Shown here: positions 1 to 8,564 of the stretch, in pieces | Position numbering within the stretch: position 1 is the first letter of the stretch | Layout of the letters: every line of letters begins with the position of its first letter | Origin: Halococcus sediminicola | Lineage (GTDB): Archaea; Halobacteriota; Halobacteria; Halobacteriales; Halococcaceae | Assembly (NCBI RefSeq): GCF_000755245.1 | Contig: NZ_BBMP01000006.1 | Coordinates: 1-64,000 of the forward strand | Direction of reading: 5' to 3' | DNA: 64,000 bases | The notes under the pieces: model-generated | Databases searched by the model: none | Seen by the model: the letters and a program-made list of their open reading frames with translations, nothing else | What the model was told of the DNA's origin: nothing | Translations under genes and position numbers: made by a program

Positions 1-48
1 GGGTGGTTAGGCGGTTCGGTTGCACGAACCGCTCGTCCCCTACGGGGG

Positions 49-645
49 CTATTCACTCGCGGCCTGCTGGAGGGCGTCGTACTGGTCTTTGATTTCCGAG
101 GCACACGACGAACAGCAGACCTCGTAGGTACGGTCGCCGAGAGCGACGGATTCGTCGCTGCCCTCGACGGACTTCCCACAGACGACGCACTCGATGGCGA
201 GGGTTTCCTCGTCGAGTCGCGGCTCCCACGTGCGGTCGCTGACCAGCCGCACGCGGTACTCCCTGACCCGTTCGTCGCCGAGCGTCTCCGAGAGCAGTTC
301 CTCGACGTCGCGCTCGTTGGCGTGGGCGACGAACACGACTGCCGCATCGACCGTCCGGATGACGTGTTCGACGGCCGGCGCGTCGGTGAGATCCTCCACA
401 ACCGTTGCCTCGCTGCCCGGTTGGACCGCGAGGTCGACCAGCACCGTGGGACCCTCGACCAGCCGCGACCGGTCGACGTCGAGGGTGAACCGCTCGATGA
501 CGCCCACCTCGGTGAGGCGCTCGACGCGCTCGGAGACCGTCGGCGGTGATCGGCCGACTTCCTCCGCGATGTCGCGATACGAACGCCGTGCGTCGTCCAT
601 CAGCAGTTCCAGGATCCGATAGTCCACGTCGTCGATACCGGTCAT
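49..645 (-). CDS. Lrp/AsnC-family regulator with C-terminal TRASH metal-binding domain
   Basis: 198 aa. Residues 1-60 form an AsnC-type winged helix (DYRILELL...RSPPTVSERVERL) and the middle is an RAM-like domain. The C-terminus carries a TRASH motif with CVVC near residue 153 and VCCSSC near 176. In haloarchaea this architecture is a metal (copper) responsive regulator, usually beside a copper-exporting P-type ATPase; that neighbour would lie left of the window. A Cys-rich candidate metal-binding protein is encoded divergently at 878, which supports a metal role. The family is clear; the metal is inferred. Confidence 0.9.
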   Translation of the reverse strand: MTGIDDVDYRILELLMDDARRSYRDIAEEVGRSPPTVSERVERLTEVGVIERFTLDVDRSRLVEGPTVLVDLAVQPGSEATVVEDLTDAPAVEHVIRTVDAAVVFVAHANERDVEELLSETLGDERVREYRVRLVSDRTWEPRLDEETLAIECVVCGKSVEGSDESVALGDRTYEVCCSSCASEIKDQYDALQQAASE

Positions 646-877
646 AGTAGACGAAGGCGACAGCCCGTCAAACCCCTTTCCCCGTCGGTCGAAAGGCCAC
701 TCGAACCGTTCGTGATGTCATTCACACACCGATTTTCGATTTTCGAGCGCGCTGGGCCGGTCTTTTGATCTCGTTTCGTGGTTCCCCCCGGCGGTTCGTG
801 TTTCGATAGCCGAGATCTGGGCGACTGCTGGTCGAAGGTCGTTACCCGGAACGGCAAAAAACGAGCCACCCATCGAT

Positions 878-1225
878 ATGAGTGCAATGGCAGTCCAACA
901 GATCGGTCTGAGCGACGAGATGGAAGCGTGCGTGGATAGCTGTACCGAGGCCGCCCAGGTCTGTGAGTGGTGTGCCGACGAGTGTGCGGACCACGGCGAG
1001 GATATGGCCGAGTGCATTCGGCTCTGTCGGGACGTCGCCGACCTCGCGTCGCTGTGTGCACGCCTGTGTGTCCGTGATTCGGCGTTCAACTCGCAGATCG
1101 CCGAGGCTTGCGCCGACGCCTGCGAGGCGTGCGCCGAGGAGTGCGAACAGCACGACCACGACCACTGTCAGGCCTGCGCCGAAATCCTGCCTCAGTGTGC
1201 CGAGAGCTGCCGGGCGATGGCCTGA
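878..1225 (+). CDS. DUF326-type four-helix Cys-rich protein
   Basis: 115 aa with about 20 cysteines spaced CxxxC along predicted helices (CVDSC, CEWCADEC, CRLC-like, CEACAEEC, CQAC). This is the pattern of DUF326/Csp-like proteins, which bind many Cu(I) ions in a four-helix bundle. No signal peptide is seen, so it is probably cytosolic. The start at 878 gives MSAMAV and lies just after an A-rich stretch. It is divergent from the Lrp-TRASH regulator, which may control it. Copper storage is inferred from the family. Confidence 0.85.
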   Translation: MSAMAVQQIGLSDEMEACVDSCTEAAQVCEWCADECADHGEDMAECIRLCRDVADLASLCARLCVRDSAFNSQIAEACADACEACAEECEQHDHDHCQACAEILPQCAESCRAMA

Positions 1226-1248
1226 ATCGGTCGAACGAGCCCTCTTTT

Positions 1249-1692
1249 TCAGAGCACAGCGGTTCCGTCGAGAACTCGCTGCATGGCTCGCTCGGCGAGC
1301 AGCGTCGTCGATCCGCTGCCGCAGGTACAGCCGCTGAGGAGCGTCACCGTTCCGGCGGCCGCCACGCCGAACGCCACGGCAACCGGGAGACTCCACCACC
1401 GGCCGGTCAGGCCGACGGCGACGCCCGCGAGACCGAGTACGACACTACCGACCGTGAGATACAGCCGCTCCATCCCGACGCCGAGATAGCCGATCACGAA
1501 CAGTCGATCCGCGCCGGCCACAGCCAGCGCGATCGAGCCGAGCGCCGGTTCCAGCGCGACGACCGGCCCGTGCGTGCCGAGCCACACGAACAGCCCGCCG
1601 GCCGCGAGCGCACCGGCAGTCACCGCCAGCACGGCCACGCCGAACGCCGTTCCCGAGACCCGTCCGCCGAAGTGCGACCGGGCGGATGCCAT
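1249..1692 (-). CDS. small polytopic membrane protein
   Basis: 147 aa with about four hydrophobic segments (near residues 13-37, 50-72, 78-95 and 103-122) and a SGCTCGSG cysteine motif after the last one. I do not recognise the family. It lies tail to tail with the DUF326 gene. The CxC-like motif after the last helix could bind metal or be oxidised, but no function is assigned. Confidence 0.7.
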   Translation of the reverse strand: MASARSHFGGRVSGTAFGVAVLAVTAGALAAGGLFVWLGTHGPVVALEPALGSIALAVAGADRLFVIGYLGVGMERLYLTVGSVVLGLAGVAVGLTGRWWSLPVAVAFGVAAAGTVTLLSGCTCGSGSTTLLAERAMQRVLDGTAVL

Positions 1693-1746
1693 ACCGATCG
1701 AAACGGCTCGTCGGCCTTCTATCCGTCGGCCGCTGGCCGCCGGTAG

Positions 1747-2979
1747 TCACGCCTCGCACAGCTGTTCGGCGAGCATCGGCACGAACGTCCCGATGTCGGT
1801 GACCATGCCGACCGCCTGTGCGCTCCCGCGGTCGAGCAGTTGGGTCACGGTGGCGGGGTTGATGTCGACACAGACGACCCGCGTCGAGGAGGGCAGGCAG
1901 TTGCCGACCGCGACCGAGTGGAGGAGGGTGGAGAACATCAGCACCATGTCCGCCTCGTGGGCCTGCTCGCGGATGGCGTCCTGCGCCTCGACAGAGTCGG
2001 TGATGGTGTCGGGGAGGGGCCCGTCGTCGCGGATCGACCCCGCGAGCACGAACGGGCGGTCGTTGGACACGCACTCGTACATCACACCCGATTCCACGAG
2101 TCCCGCCTCGACCGATTCCTCGATGCCGCCGGCGCGGATGATCTCGCTGATGGTGTAGATGTGGTGTTTGTGGCCCTTGCGTGGGTGGTCGAGCGTCTCG
2201 GTGTTCATCCCGAGGGATGTGCCATACAGATCGCGTTCGAGGTCGTGGACCGCGAAGCCGTTGCCCGCCGACAGCATGTCGATGTACCCCTCTCGGACCA
2301 GTTCGGCGAGCGATTCGCGCGCGCCGGAGTGGACGAGCGCCGGGCCACAGACGGCGAGGACCGACCCGCCCTCGCGTTTGGTCTCGGCGATGGCGTCGGC
2401 GATCTTCGTGATGGTCGACTCGGATGGTCGCTCGGAGGAGACGCCGCCCTGCATGAAGCCGAACGCTCCCTCACGATTTCTGGGGCGTTCGGGCGGACGA
2501 ACCCGAATCCCGGTCTCGCCGGTCACGACCAGTTCACCCTCCTCGATGGCGTTGAGTACCTTCGTGTACGCCCGTGGCTCGTCGTCTTCGCCTTCTTCAA
2601 CCACCACGGCACAGTCCATCTCGATGCGCTCGACGGGCACCCACTCGCCGTCGTAGCGGATGTCGGTAGGGTGGTTCGTCGTCGAGTAGAACTCCGGTGG
2701 AACGACCTGGTCGTCGGGTGCGGGTTCGAGCGTCGCGTCCACAGGGTGGGAAGGGGTCGCGCCGTTCTGGTGGAGTTCGTGAACGATGGATCGGAGTTCG
2801 CCCTCGGTGTCGGCCAGGACGGTGAGGCGGGCGTACGATTCCTCGACCTCGCTCCGGCCGATCCGGAACTCCTCGACCTCGAAGGACCCCCCCAGATCCA
2901 TGATGGCACCGAAACAGGCCTGCATCATCCCCGAGTCGATGATGTGCCCCGAGAGTTCGACCTCGCGCGAGACGGTCAT
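1747..2979 (-). CDS. TIGR00300-family protein, archaeal ornithine cyclodeaminase-like (LOR/SDH)
   Basis: 410 aa, full length for the family. The N-terminal half starts SREVELSGHIIDSGMMQ and the C-terminal half is Rossmann-like, with GSVLAVCGPALVHSG near residue 205 and MVLMFSTLLHSVAVGN near 350. This is the archaeal TIGR00300/LOR-SDH domain protein, one member of which was shown to be an ornithine cyclodeaminase (ornithine to proline plus ammonia, NAD-dependent). The start gives MTVSREVE. It is a single gene with no clear operon. Activity on ornithine is inferred from family knowledge. Confidence 0.85.
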   Translation of the reverse strand: MTVSREVELSGHIIDSGMMQACFGAIMDLGGSFEVEEFRIGRSEVEESYARLTVLADTEGELRSIVHELHQNGATPSHPVDATLEPAPDDQVVPPEFYSTTNHPTDIRYDGEWVPVERIEMDCAVVVEEGEDDEPRAYTKVLNAIEEGELVVTGETGIRVRPPERPRNREGAFGFMQGGVSSERPSESTITKIADAIAETKREGGSVLAVCGPALVHSGARESLAELVREGYIDMLSAGNGFAVHDLERDLYGTSLGMNTETLDHPRKGHKHHIYTISEIIRAGGIEESVEAGLVESGVMYECVSNDRPFVLAGSIRDDGPLPDTITDSVEAQDAIREQAHEADMVLMFSTLLHSVAVGNCLPSSTRVVCVDINPATVTQLLDRGSAQAVGMVTDIGTFVPMLAEQLCEA

Positions 2980-3018
2980 ACTCGGGGATGTCGTGGGGTG
3001 AATAAGTCCGTTGTGGGT

Positions 3019-3399
3019 TCAGGCGTCGGTGGAGGATTCGACGACCCAATCGTGGCCGCTTCGTTCGGCGAGACGGCGATAGAGCGCGCGCAAGCCCTTC
3101 GGAGTGGTCTCTGGCAAGACGTGGAACTCGATGTTCCCATTTCGAACAGACACCCGGAAGACGTCGCCGGTCTCGGTGTCGTGGACGAGATACAGCGCCA
3201 TCGGCAGGTCGAACCAGTCGCCGTAGGTGTAGCTCTCGCCGTCGAGCACACTTCTGAGAAGTTCGTCCAGCGCGGGGTCACCGAGGTCGCTCGTGGGCGA
3301 CAGCGAAAAGACGGTGGTTCCCTCGTATTCGAGGCCCGCATGGCGCGAGTAGCGCCGTTCCGGATGGTGAGGAATGGCGAACGAGGGCTCGTCCGTCAT
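3019..3399 (-). CDS. haloarchaeal hypothetical protein
   Basis: 126 aa, acidic and soluble, with no signal peptide. The sequence (MTDEPSFAIPHHPERRY start, C-terminal LRALYRRLAERSGH helix) suggests a small alpha/beta protein. I do not recognise a domain. It ends about 40 nt before the start of the TIGR00300 gene on the same strand. The high GC and codon use match the chromosome. Confidence 0.7.
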   Translation of the reverse strand: MTDEPSFAIPHHPERRYSRHAGLEYEGTTVFSLSPTSDLGDPALDELLRSVLDGESYTYGDWFDLPMALYLVHDTETGDVFRVSVRNGNIEFHVLPETTPKGLRALYRRLAERSGHDWVVESSTDA

Positions 3400-3449
3400 G
3401 GCTATGCCGAATACGGCGCTCCGATGTTTATACCTACGGGCGCTCTCGA

Positions 3450-4052
3450 TCAGTCGAACTCGACCGGACAGCCGTTGATCTCGCCGCCGCGCATGCCGCG
3501 TGCGAGCCAGAACACCGACAGGACGAGCGCGACGAGCGCGAGCGCCGCGAATTCGAGTCCCTCGAACGGAAGGACGGTGAGCGAGGCCGTCACCCCAAAG
3601 AGCGAGAGCACGCCCGCGAGCACCGCCGAGCCACAGGCCGCACAGCCAGCGCCGACGGTACCCAGAAGGACGCCCGCGGCGCTCGTGGTTCCCTGTGCGG
3701 CCGACAGCGCGTGCTCGCGGAGGTGATAGACGACCATCGCGGCGTTGATTCCGATGAGCAGCGCAGTCACGACGAGCAGCACCCCCTGAAGCGCGCCGTA
3801 GTTCGTCCCGAGGAAGGGGTACTGTTCGGCGAGAATCACGAACCGACTACCGAGCGGGAGCGCATCCGAGAGGAGAAAGCCGGCGAGCGGGAGGTTCTGT
3901 GAGAGCACGAACAGGGTGAGACCGACGAGCGAGGCGACGAGCGCGAGGATCGTGTACAGCGGAATGGTGACGACCAGCCTCACCGTGCGGGCCATCAGTC
4001 GCCAGTCGCGGGCGCGCGTCGGCAGGCGAATCGAGCGCGAGCGGGTGCTCAT
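3450..4052 (-). CDS. membrane protein partner of the DsbA-like lipoprotein
   Basis: 200 aa. The ATG at 4052 overlaps the stop of the upstream gene (ATGA), so the two are translationally coupled. Four to five hydrophobic segments are seen, with a GAGCAACGSA di-cysteine motif near residue 145 at the start of one helix. A longer reading to 4403 exists but would overlap the DsbA-like gene. The coupling with a thioredoxin-fold lipoprotein and the paired cysteines suggest a redox-related membrane partner, by inference. Confidence 0.75.
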   Translation of the reverse strand: MSTRSRSIRLPTRARDWRLMARTVRLVVTIPLYTILALVASLVGLTLFVLSQNLPLAGFLLSDALPLGSRFVILAEQYPFLGTNYGALQGVLLVVTALLIGINAAMVVYHLREHALSAAQGTTSAAGVLLGTVGAGCAACGSAVLAGVLSLFGVTASLTVLPFEGLEFAALALVALVLSVFWLARGMRGGEINGCPVEFD

Positions 4053-4840
4053 TTTCCTCCCAGCGCCTGTGCGAACACCTGATAGCTCTGTGCGCCGCGG
4101 ATCTCGGTCAGGAACTGTCCCTCGCGGAAGAGATAGAACGTCGGTGTGCTCACGACGCCAGCGGCGTCGCCGGCGTCGGCGTCGCGCTGGAAGGCCGTAT
4201 CGAACTTCTTCGCCTCGGCGTCCGCGACGACCGCGGCGGCGTCCACTTCTGTCTCGGCTGCGAGGAACTGTCGGGTGCGGTCGAGGACGTTCTCGTCCGT
4301 GAACTCGTCCTGGGTGGCGAAGTAGTGGTGTTCGAGCGCCCAGAACGGTTGCTCGCCGCGGGTGAAGGTCGCTTCGAGCGCCTGCATCGCGGGCTTGCCC
4401 CATTCGAAGGCGTGTGGGAAGTTCCGATAGACGAAACTCGCCTTGCCGGGGTCGATGAGCTTCGATTCGAGTTCCGGGAACGTGTTCTCGTTGAAGCGTC
4501 GGCAGTTGTGACAGGAGGGGTCCTCGAAGGCGATGATCGTCGCGCCGGCCGTTCCGGGTTGCGGGCCGCGAAACGGCTGGCCGGCGAGGGCCGTGGCTGC
4601 GGGATGGTCGAGGTTCGAAACAGCCGTCCCCGTGGCCGCCCGTGACTCGCTCGATTCGTTTCGAGTGGTCGAATCGGCATCGGTCGTCGAACCTTGTCGG
4701 TTCGATCCGCCCGCATCACCCGTTTCGCTGGCCGCTCCATCCGAGTTGCCGGCCGAACCCGAGCTTCCGCTTCCGAGACAGCCGGCGAACGCACCGGCCG
4801 CCACGGCGCTTGCGAGAAAGGCCCGTCGTCGTAGTTTCAT
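4049..4840 (-). CDS. DsbA/thioredoxin-fold lipoprotein, Tat-exported
   Basis: 263 aa from the ATG at 4840 (MKLRRRAFLA). The twin-arginine signal ends in a lipobox (FAGCLG), followed by a long Ser/Gly/Asp-rich linker typical of haloarchaeal lipoproteins. The DsbA-like domain contains the CHNC active-site motif (PSCHNCRRF) and a cis-Pro loop (GVVSTPTFYLF). It is predicted to face the outside and make or shuffle disulfides. An in-frame ATG further upstream at 4888 would spoil the signal peptide. It is coupled to the downstream membrane gene. Confidence 0.9.
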   Translation of the reverse strand: MKLRRRAFLASAVAAGAFAGCLGSGSSGSAGNSDGAASETGDAGGSNRQGSTTDADSTTRNESSESRAATGTAVSNLDHPAATALAGQPFRGPQPGTAGATIIAFEDPSCHNCRRFNENTFPELESKLIDPGKASFVYRNFPHAFEWGKPAMQALEATFTRGEQPFWALEHHYFATQDEFTDENVLDRTRQFLAAETEVDAAAVVADAEAKKFDTAFQRDADAGDAAGVVSTPTFYLFREGQFLTEIRGAQSYQVFAQALGGK

Positions 4841-4983
4841 GTGCCTACCCAAGGTCTCAGCGGGCATAGCCATCGCCCGAACATGCACGGTCCGCGCACG
4901 AGCGTCGGCCGTCCTGGGACGTGAATGGGATGGTGGATTGGAACGGCCGACGGCGTTATTCCGATCGCACCCTTCTTCGGGCC

Positions 4984-5682
4984 ATGTGTGGACGATACAC
5001 CCTCTTCACGCCGCCGGCCGAGATCGAGGAGCGCTTCGGCGCGACCTTCGAGCAATCGCCGAAGCCGCGATACAACGCCGCACCCCGACAGTCCCTTCCC
5101 GTCATCACGAACGACGCACCCGAGACCATCGACGCGTTCGAATGGGGTCTGATTCCCGGCTGGGCCGACAGCGCGAGCGGGAATCGTCCCATCAACGCCC
5201 GTGCCGAGACCGTCGCCGAGAAGCGCAGTTTCCGCGACGCCTACGAGAACCGGCGCTGTCTCGTGCTCGCCGACGGGTTCTACGAGTGGACCAGTACGAA
5301 CGACGGAAAGCAGCCCTATCGCGTGACGCTCGACAGTCGGGAGCCGTTCGCGCTGGCCGGCCTGTGGGAGCGCTGGCAGCCACCCGAAAAACAAACCGGA
5401 CTGACGGAGTTCGGCGATGGCGAACCCGACCGCGAGGCGGAGGTCGTCGAGACGTTCACCATCATCACGACCGAGCCGAATCGGGTGGTGGGTGAACTCC
5501 ACGACAGGATGGCGGTCGTTCTCTCCGCCGAGGACGAACGGCGCTGGCTCGCGGATGGCGGTGCGGACCTGCTCCAGCCGTACCCCGACAACGAGATGAC
5601 GGCCTACCCGGTCTCGACGGCGGTGAACAACCCCTCGAACGACTCGCCGGAACTCGTCGAGGAGGTCGATGCGGCTGTTTGA
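4984..5682 (+). CDS. SRAP-family (YedK/HMCES) abasic-site processing protein
   Basis: 232 aa starting MCGRYTLF, so the catalytic Cys is residue 2 after Met removal. Further SRAP landmarks are RYNAAP, WGLIPGWA, NARAET (the Asn and Glu contacts), DGFYEW and the LHDRMAV motif that carries the active-site His. The protein crosslinks to abasic sites in single-stranded DNA and shields them. The ATG at 4984 is chosen because Cys2 must be next to Met1. It is divergent from the DsbA-like gene. Confidence 0.95.
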   Translation: MCGRYTLFTPPAEIEERFGATFEQSPKPRYNAAPRQSLPVITNDAPETIDAFEWGLIPGWADSASGNRPINARAETVAEKRSFRDAYENRRCLVLADGFYEWTSTNDGKQPYRVTLDSREPFALAGLWERWQPPEKQTGLTEFGDGEPDREAEVVETFTIITTEPNRVVGELHDRMAVVLSAEDERRWLADGGADLLQPYPDNEMTAYPVSTAVNNPSNDSPELVEEVDAAV

Positions 5683-6146
5683 GGTCGATTTGCAGGCGAT
5701 TTGGAGAGCGGCTCAAGCGACGACCAGCCACGACTGCGGTAGCGGTGCGGTCCTCGGTGTCTCAGCGAACAGAGTCGTTCGAAACGGCGAAGCCGTTTCG
5801 TGATGACGAAAGACGCTTTGCGTCTTTCGAACCATGAGCCGAGGCTCAGGAGAGCGACGCTCTCCTGGTGGATGAAGGGCGAGCGCGACCACCGGAGCAC
5901 GCTTCGCGCGCTCCGAGCACCCGTTCACCTGTGGTTCACGGGAACGCCGGGAGCGCGAGGGCTTCGACGGTGCTGTGCAATCGCGGGATGGTGCTGGGTG
6001 GTTTGCGGAGAGCGGCAGCATCCGCGCGAACGGATTGAGCGCGGTTCGCCGTGAACGAGCGCCGCAGGCGCGAGTGAGCGGGAGTTTTTAGCGTAGCTTT
6101 TTGCAAGCGGGGGGTCGCCGCAGGCGACCCTCCGCAGTAAAAGGTC
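5683..6146. repeat. 464-bp non-coding block of short tight hairpins
   Basis: No convincing gene is present. The block is a chain of short inverted repeats with 3-6 nt loops: GAAACGGC-gaa-GCCGTTTC near 5780, GAAAGACGC-ttt-GCGTCTTTC near 5810, GAGCC-GAGGCTC near 5830, GGAGAGC-ga-cGCTCTCC near 5850, and GGGTCGCC-gca-GGCGACCC near 6113. Similar arrays of tight GC-rich stems occur between genes in some haloarchaeal chromosomes. Their function is unknown; terminators or a repeat family are possible. Confidence 0.7.
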
Positions 6147-6662
6147 CTATTTGAAGAGGTCCTCGTGGCGCTCGGCGAGATCGGTGTAGGCTCCCGAGGA
6201 GTGGGCCTCAAAGATCGCCTCGGGGTCGAGCGTCGTCTCGGAAAGCGGCGTGACGGTTGCGGGGACGCCGCGGACGAACGATTCCGGTGGAATGTCGTAG
6301 CCTTCCGGGACGGTCGTACCGCTCGCGACGACGCTGCCGGCCCCCACAGTGACGTCGGAGTTGACCGTCGCGTTGAAGCCCACGAGCGCGCCGTCGCCGA
6401 CGGTGGCGTCGTTGAGTACCGCGCCGTGACCGATCATCACCCGCTCGCCGACCTCCGAGGCGTGGAGGACGGCGTTGTCGCCGACGTGCGAGTGGGCACC
6501 GATCGAGACTGGGGCGACATCTCCACGAAGCACGACGCCCGGCCAGACGCTGGCGTGCGCCTCGACGGTGACGCTTCCGACGAGCGTCGCGCCGTGACTC
6601 ACCGAGGCGTCGGCATCGACGTCCGGTGTCGTTCCCTCGAAGGCGTACTGGTTGCCCGCCAT
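6147..6662 (-). CDS. gamma-carbonic anhydrase-like hexapeptide-repeat protein
   Basis: 171 aa from the ATG at 6662. The left-handed beta-helix repeats are visible (VWPGVVLRGDVAPVSIGAHS) and the usual zinc-binding His positions are kept: H around NAVLHASE, and GHGAVLND. The RGD-like motif (LRGDVAP) is typical of the family. It probably forms a trimer that hydrates CO2 or acts as a relative of that enzyme. A longer start at 6692 has no support. The gene is divergent from the FAH gene. Confidence 0.9.
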   Translation of the reverse strand: MAGNQYAFEGTTPDVDADASVSHGATLVGSVTVEAHASVWPGVVLRGDVAPVSIGAHSHVGDNAVLHASEVGERVMIGHGAVLNDATVGDGALVGFNATVNSDVTVGAGSVVASGTTVPEGYDIPPESFVRGVPATVTPLSETTLDPEAIFEAHSSGAYTDLAERHEDLFK

Positions 6663-6753
6663 ACAGGATGCACGCAGTCCTCGGATATACATCTATGGGG
6701 GCTGCTGACGGGACAACGCAAGCGATATGCCCGCCCCGCCGGGCGAGTGAGCC

Positions 6754-7470
6754 ATGCAACTGGCGCGCATTCGTACGCCCGACGGCATCGTCACCGGCGA
6801 ACACAGAGATGGCATCGTCCATACCGACCACGGGACACATCGACTCGCCGACGGCGATATCGAACTGCTCGCACCGTGTGCGCCGTCGGCGTGCTACTGT
6901 GTGGGCCGCAACTTCGCGGCGACGCTCGAACAGATGGACTACGAGCGCCCCGAGCGCCCGGATTTCTTTATCAAGCCACCCGTCTCGGTGCTGCCGCCCG
7001 GCCGCGAGATCAGGTATCCGAGTTTCACCGAGGAGTTCACCTACGCGGGCGAACTCGCGGCCGTCATCGACGACTCCTGTACCGACCTCGCACCCGAGGA
7101 AGTGTCCGATGCCGTACGCGGCTACACGATACTGAACGACCTCGACGCGCTCGATCAGGACGGTCGCACGGCCAGAAAGGCCTTCGACGGCTCCGCACCG
7201 CTCGGTCCGTGGCTAGAGACCGACCTCGACCCCCGCGGCATCGACATGAAAACCGAAATCAACGGCGAGGTCCGTCAGGAAGCGAACACCGACCGGATGC
7301 TGTTCGGTCCGCACGACGTGATCTCGTTTCTCTCCGAACGGTTCACGTTCCAGCCCGGCGACGTGATTTCGTTTGGGAGTCCGGCCAACCCAGGACTCAT
7401 CGAGCCGGGCGACGACATCGAGATCACCTACGAAGGTGTCGGCACGCTCAGGAACTCCGTGGTCGACTGA
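6754..7470 (+). CDS. fumarylacetoacetate hydrolase (FAH) family protein
   Basis: 238 aa. The family motifs are present: VGRNFAATLEQ, PDFFIKPPVSV, FTYAGELAAVI with the metal-binding acidic residue, and GYTILNDLDA. The C-terminal LIEPGDDIEITYEGVG block matches the usual end. These enzymes cleave or decarboxylate beta-keto acids or 4-oxocarboxylates with Mg2+. The substrate is unknown. The protein is full length for a single-domain haloarchaeal member. Confidence 0.92.
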   Translation: MQLARIRTPDGIVTGEHRDGIVHTDHGTHRLADGDIELLAPCAPSACYCVGRNFAATLEQMDYERPERPDFFIKPPVSVLPPGREIRYPSFTEEFTYAGELAAVIDDSCTDLAPEEVSDAVRGYTILNDLDALDQDGRTARKAFDGSAPLGPWLETDLDPRGIDMKTEINGEVRQEANTDRMLFGPHDVISFLSERFTFQPGDVISFGSPANPGLIEPGDDIEITYEGVGTLRNSVVD

Positions 7471-7475
7471 GTGGG

Positions 7476-8036
7476 TCAGTCCGGCTTGCCGATGCGATAG
7501 CGCGTCTCGATCGGATAGCGCTCGTGGCGATAGAGGAGGACGTGAACCGCGAGCGCCACGGTCAGCAGGCCGAAGTTCCAGAGCGGCGAGTCGTAGTAGA
7601 TGACGTCGATGATGATCGGTTGGTCGTAGAGCGGCCAGAGCGGCGACAGCGGCGCGGCGATGTCGGGCGCGGAGAGGAGGTCGGCGAAGATATGACTGAG
7701 GCCGCCGGTGAGGAAGCCAGCGGTGGCGAAGACGAACACCGTCTCTGCGGTGATGGTCTCGCTGTGTATCCAACGATTGGCGTTGAACCGCTCGGTGAGC
7801 ACGCGGGCGGCAATGGCTCCGGCGAGAACGCTCACGACCGCGACGAACAGGATCGTGTGGGTGATGCCGTGGTGCTCTACCGGGAGGATGGTCTTGAGCA
7901 CGAGGTCGGTATCGGGTAACATCGCCGTCACAAGCGAGAAGCCGGCGAAGGCGAGCGCGCCGCGGCGGCCCCAGAGCATCCACGCGGGCGCGGCGAACAA
8001 CAATGCCATCGCCAGATGCCCGCTCACGTCGACCAT
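7476..8036 (-). CDS. YdjM/DUF457-type membrane-bound metal-dependent hydrolase
   Basis: 186 aa with about four membrane segments. Conserved His/Asp motifs are VSGHLAMA near the start, LPDTDLVL, EHHGITHTIL and LSHIFADLL, the pattern of membrane-bound DUF457 hydrolases. The substrate is unknown. It ends 5 nt from the stop of the FAH gene on the other strand (convergent). Confidence 0.85.
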   Translation of the reverse strand: MVDVSGHLAMALLFAAPAWMLWGRRGALAFAGFSLVTAMLPDTDLVLKTILPVEHHGITHTILFVAVVSVLAGAIAARVLTERFNANRWIHSETITAETVFVFATAGFLTGGLSHIFADLLSAPDIAAPLSPLWPLYDQPIIIDVIYYDSPLWNFGLLTVALAVHVLLYRHERYPIETRYRIGKPD

Positions 8037-8096
8037 TTCGAAATCGGTCGACGCGCTCGGGCATACGTCTTTGGCTTTCAGAGGTCGGGCGAGCGC

Positions 8097-8489
8097 TCAG
8101 AGACGCTCGACGTCGGCGGTGCGCTCGCTGTCGACGTTGCCGGTGTTTTCCGTCCCGGCGGGTTCGAACAGTAGCACTTCGGTCTCGCCGTCGGCGACGG
8201 GTCTGTGCTCGACGCCGCGCGGAACGACGACGAACTCGCCCGGGTCGAGGGCGACGGTTTCCTCGTCGAGTTCGATGTCGAGGTGCCCGTTGAGCACCAA
8301 AAACAGCTCGTCGGCGTCGTCGTGACGGTGCCGGACGAACTCTCCCTCCAGTTTGGCGAGTTTGACGTGCTGACCGTTCAACTCACCGACGAGCTTCGGC
8401 GACCACTGCTCGTCGAACTGGGCGAACGCTTCGGCAAGACTGACTTTCCCGTGGTTCATCGTGGAAGCGTGTTTGGCCTCGGTACTCAT
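8097..8489 (-). CDS. cupin-domain protein
   Basis: 130 aa with a single cupin domain: metal-ligand motif VRHRHDDADELFLVLNG, then VPRGVEHRPVADGETEVLLFEP. Small monodomain cupins of this kind often bind a metal and have no assigned substrate. This is the last gene with chromosomal base composition; the mobile element begins just beyond its start. A TATA-like box for this gene lies around 8511-8520 on the minus strand. Confidence 0.9.
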   Translation of the reverse strand: MSTEAKHASTMNHGKVSLAEAFAQFDEQWSPKLVGELNGQHVKLAKLEGEFVRHRHDDADELFLVLNGHLDIELDEETVALDPGEFVVVPRGVEHRPVADGETEVLLFEPAGTENTGNVDSERTADVERL

Positions 8490-8564
8490 ACAAGGCCGGG
8501 TCAGTACTAGATATAAAAACGCTGATAGCTATACAATAGTTATGAGCGTAGGAGGTACAGGCAA
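8490..8564. other. junction between chromosome and mobile element, with promoter
   Basis: Base composition changes sharply here, from GC-rich chromosome to moderate-GC element. The stretch holds a two-way TATA-like sequence (gatataaaaac, 8510-8520) and a strong ribosome-binding site (AGGAGGTA, about 8550-8557) for the gene at 8565. The integrase lies 570 bp to the right, so attL is expected hereabouts. There is no tRNA gene and I cannot define the core site because the other end is outside the window. Confidence 0.5.

Noticed and set aside
1840-3726. Long rightward open frame across the TIGR00300 gene
   Set aside because: It is the antisense of well-supported genes in GC-rich DNA, with no domain of its own.
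3450-4403. 317-codon reading of the membrane protein
   Set aside because: It would overlap most of the DsbA-like gene; the ATG at 4052 gives a clean ATGA coupling.
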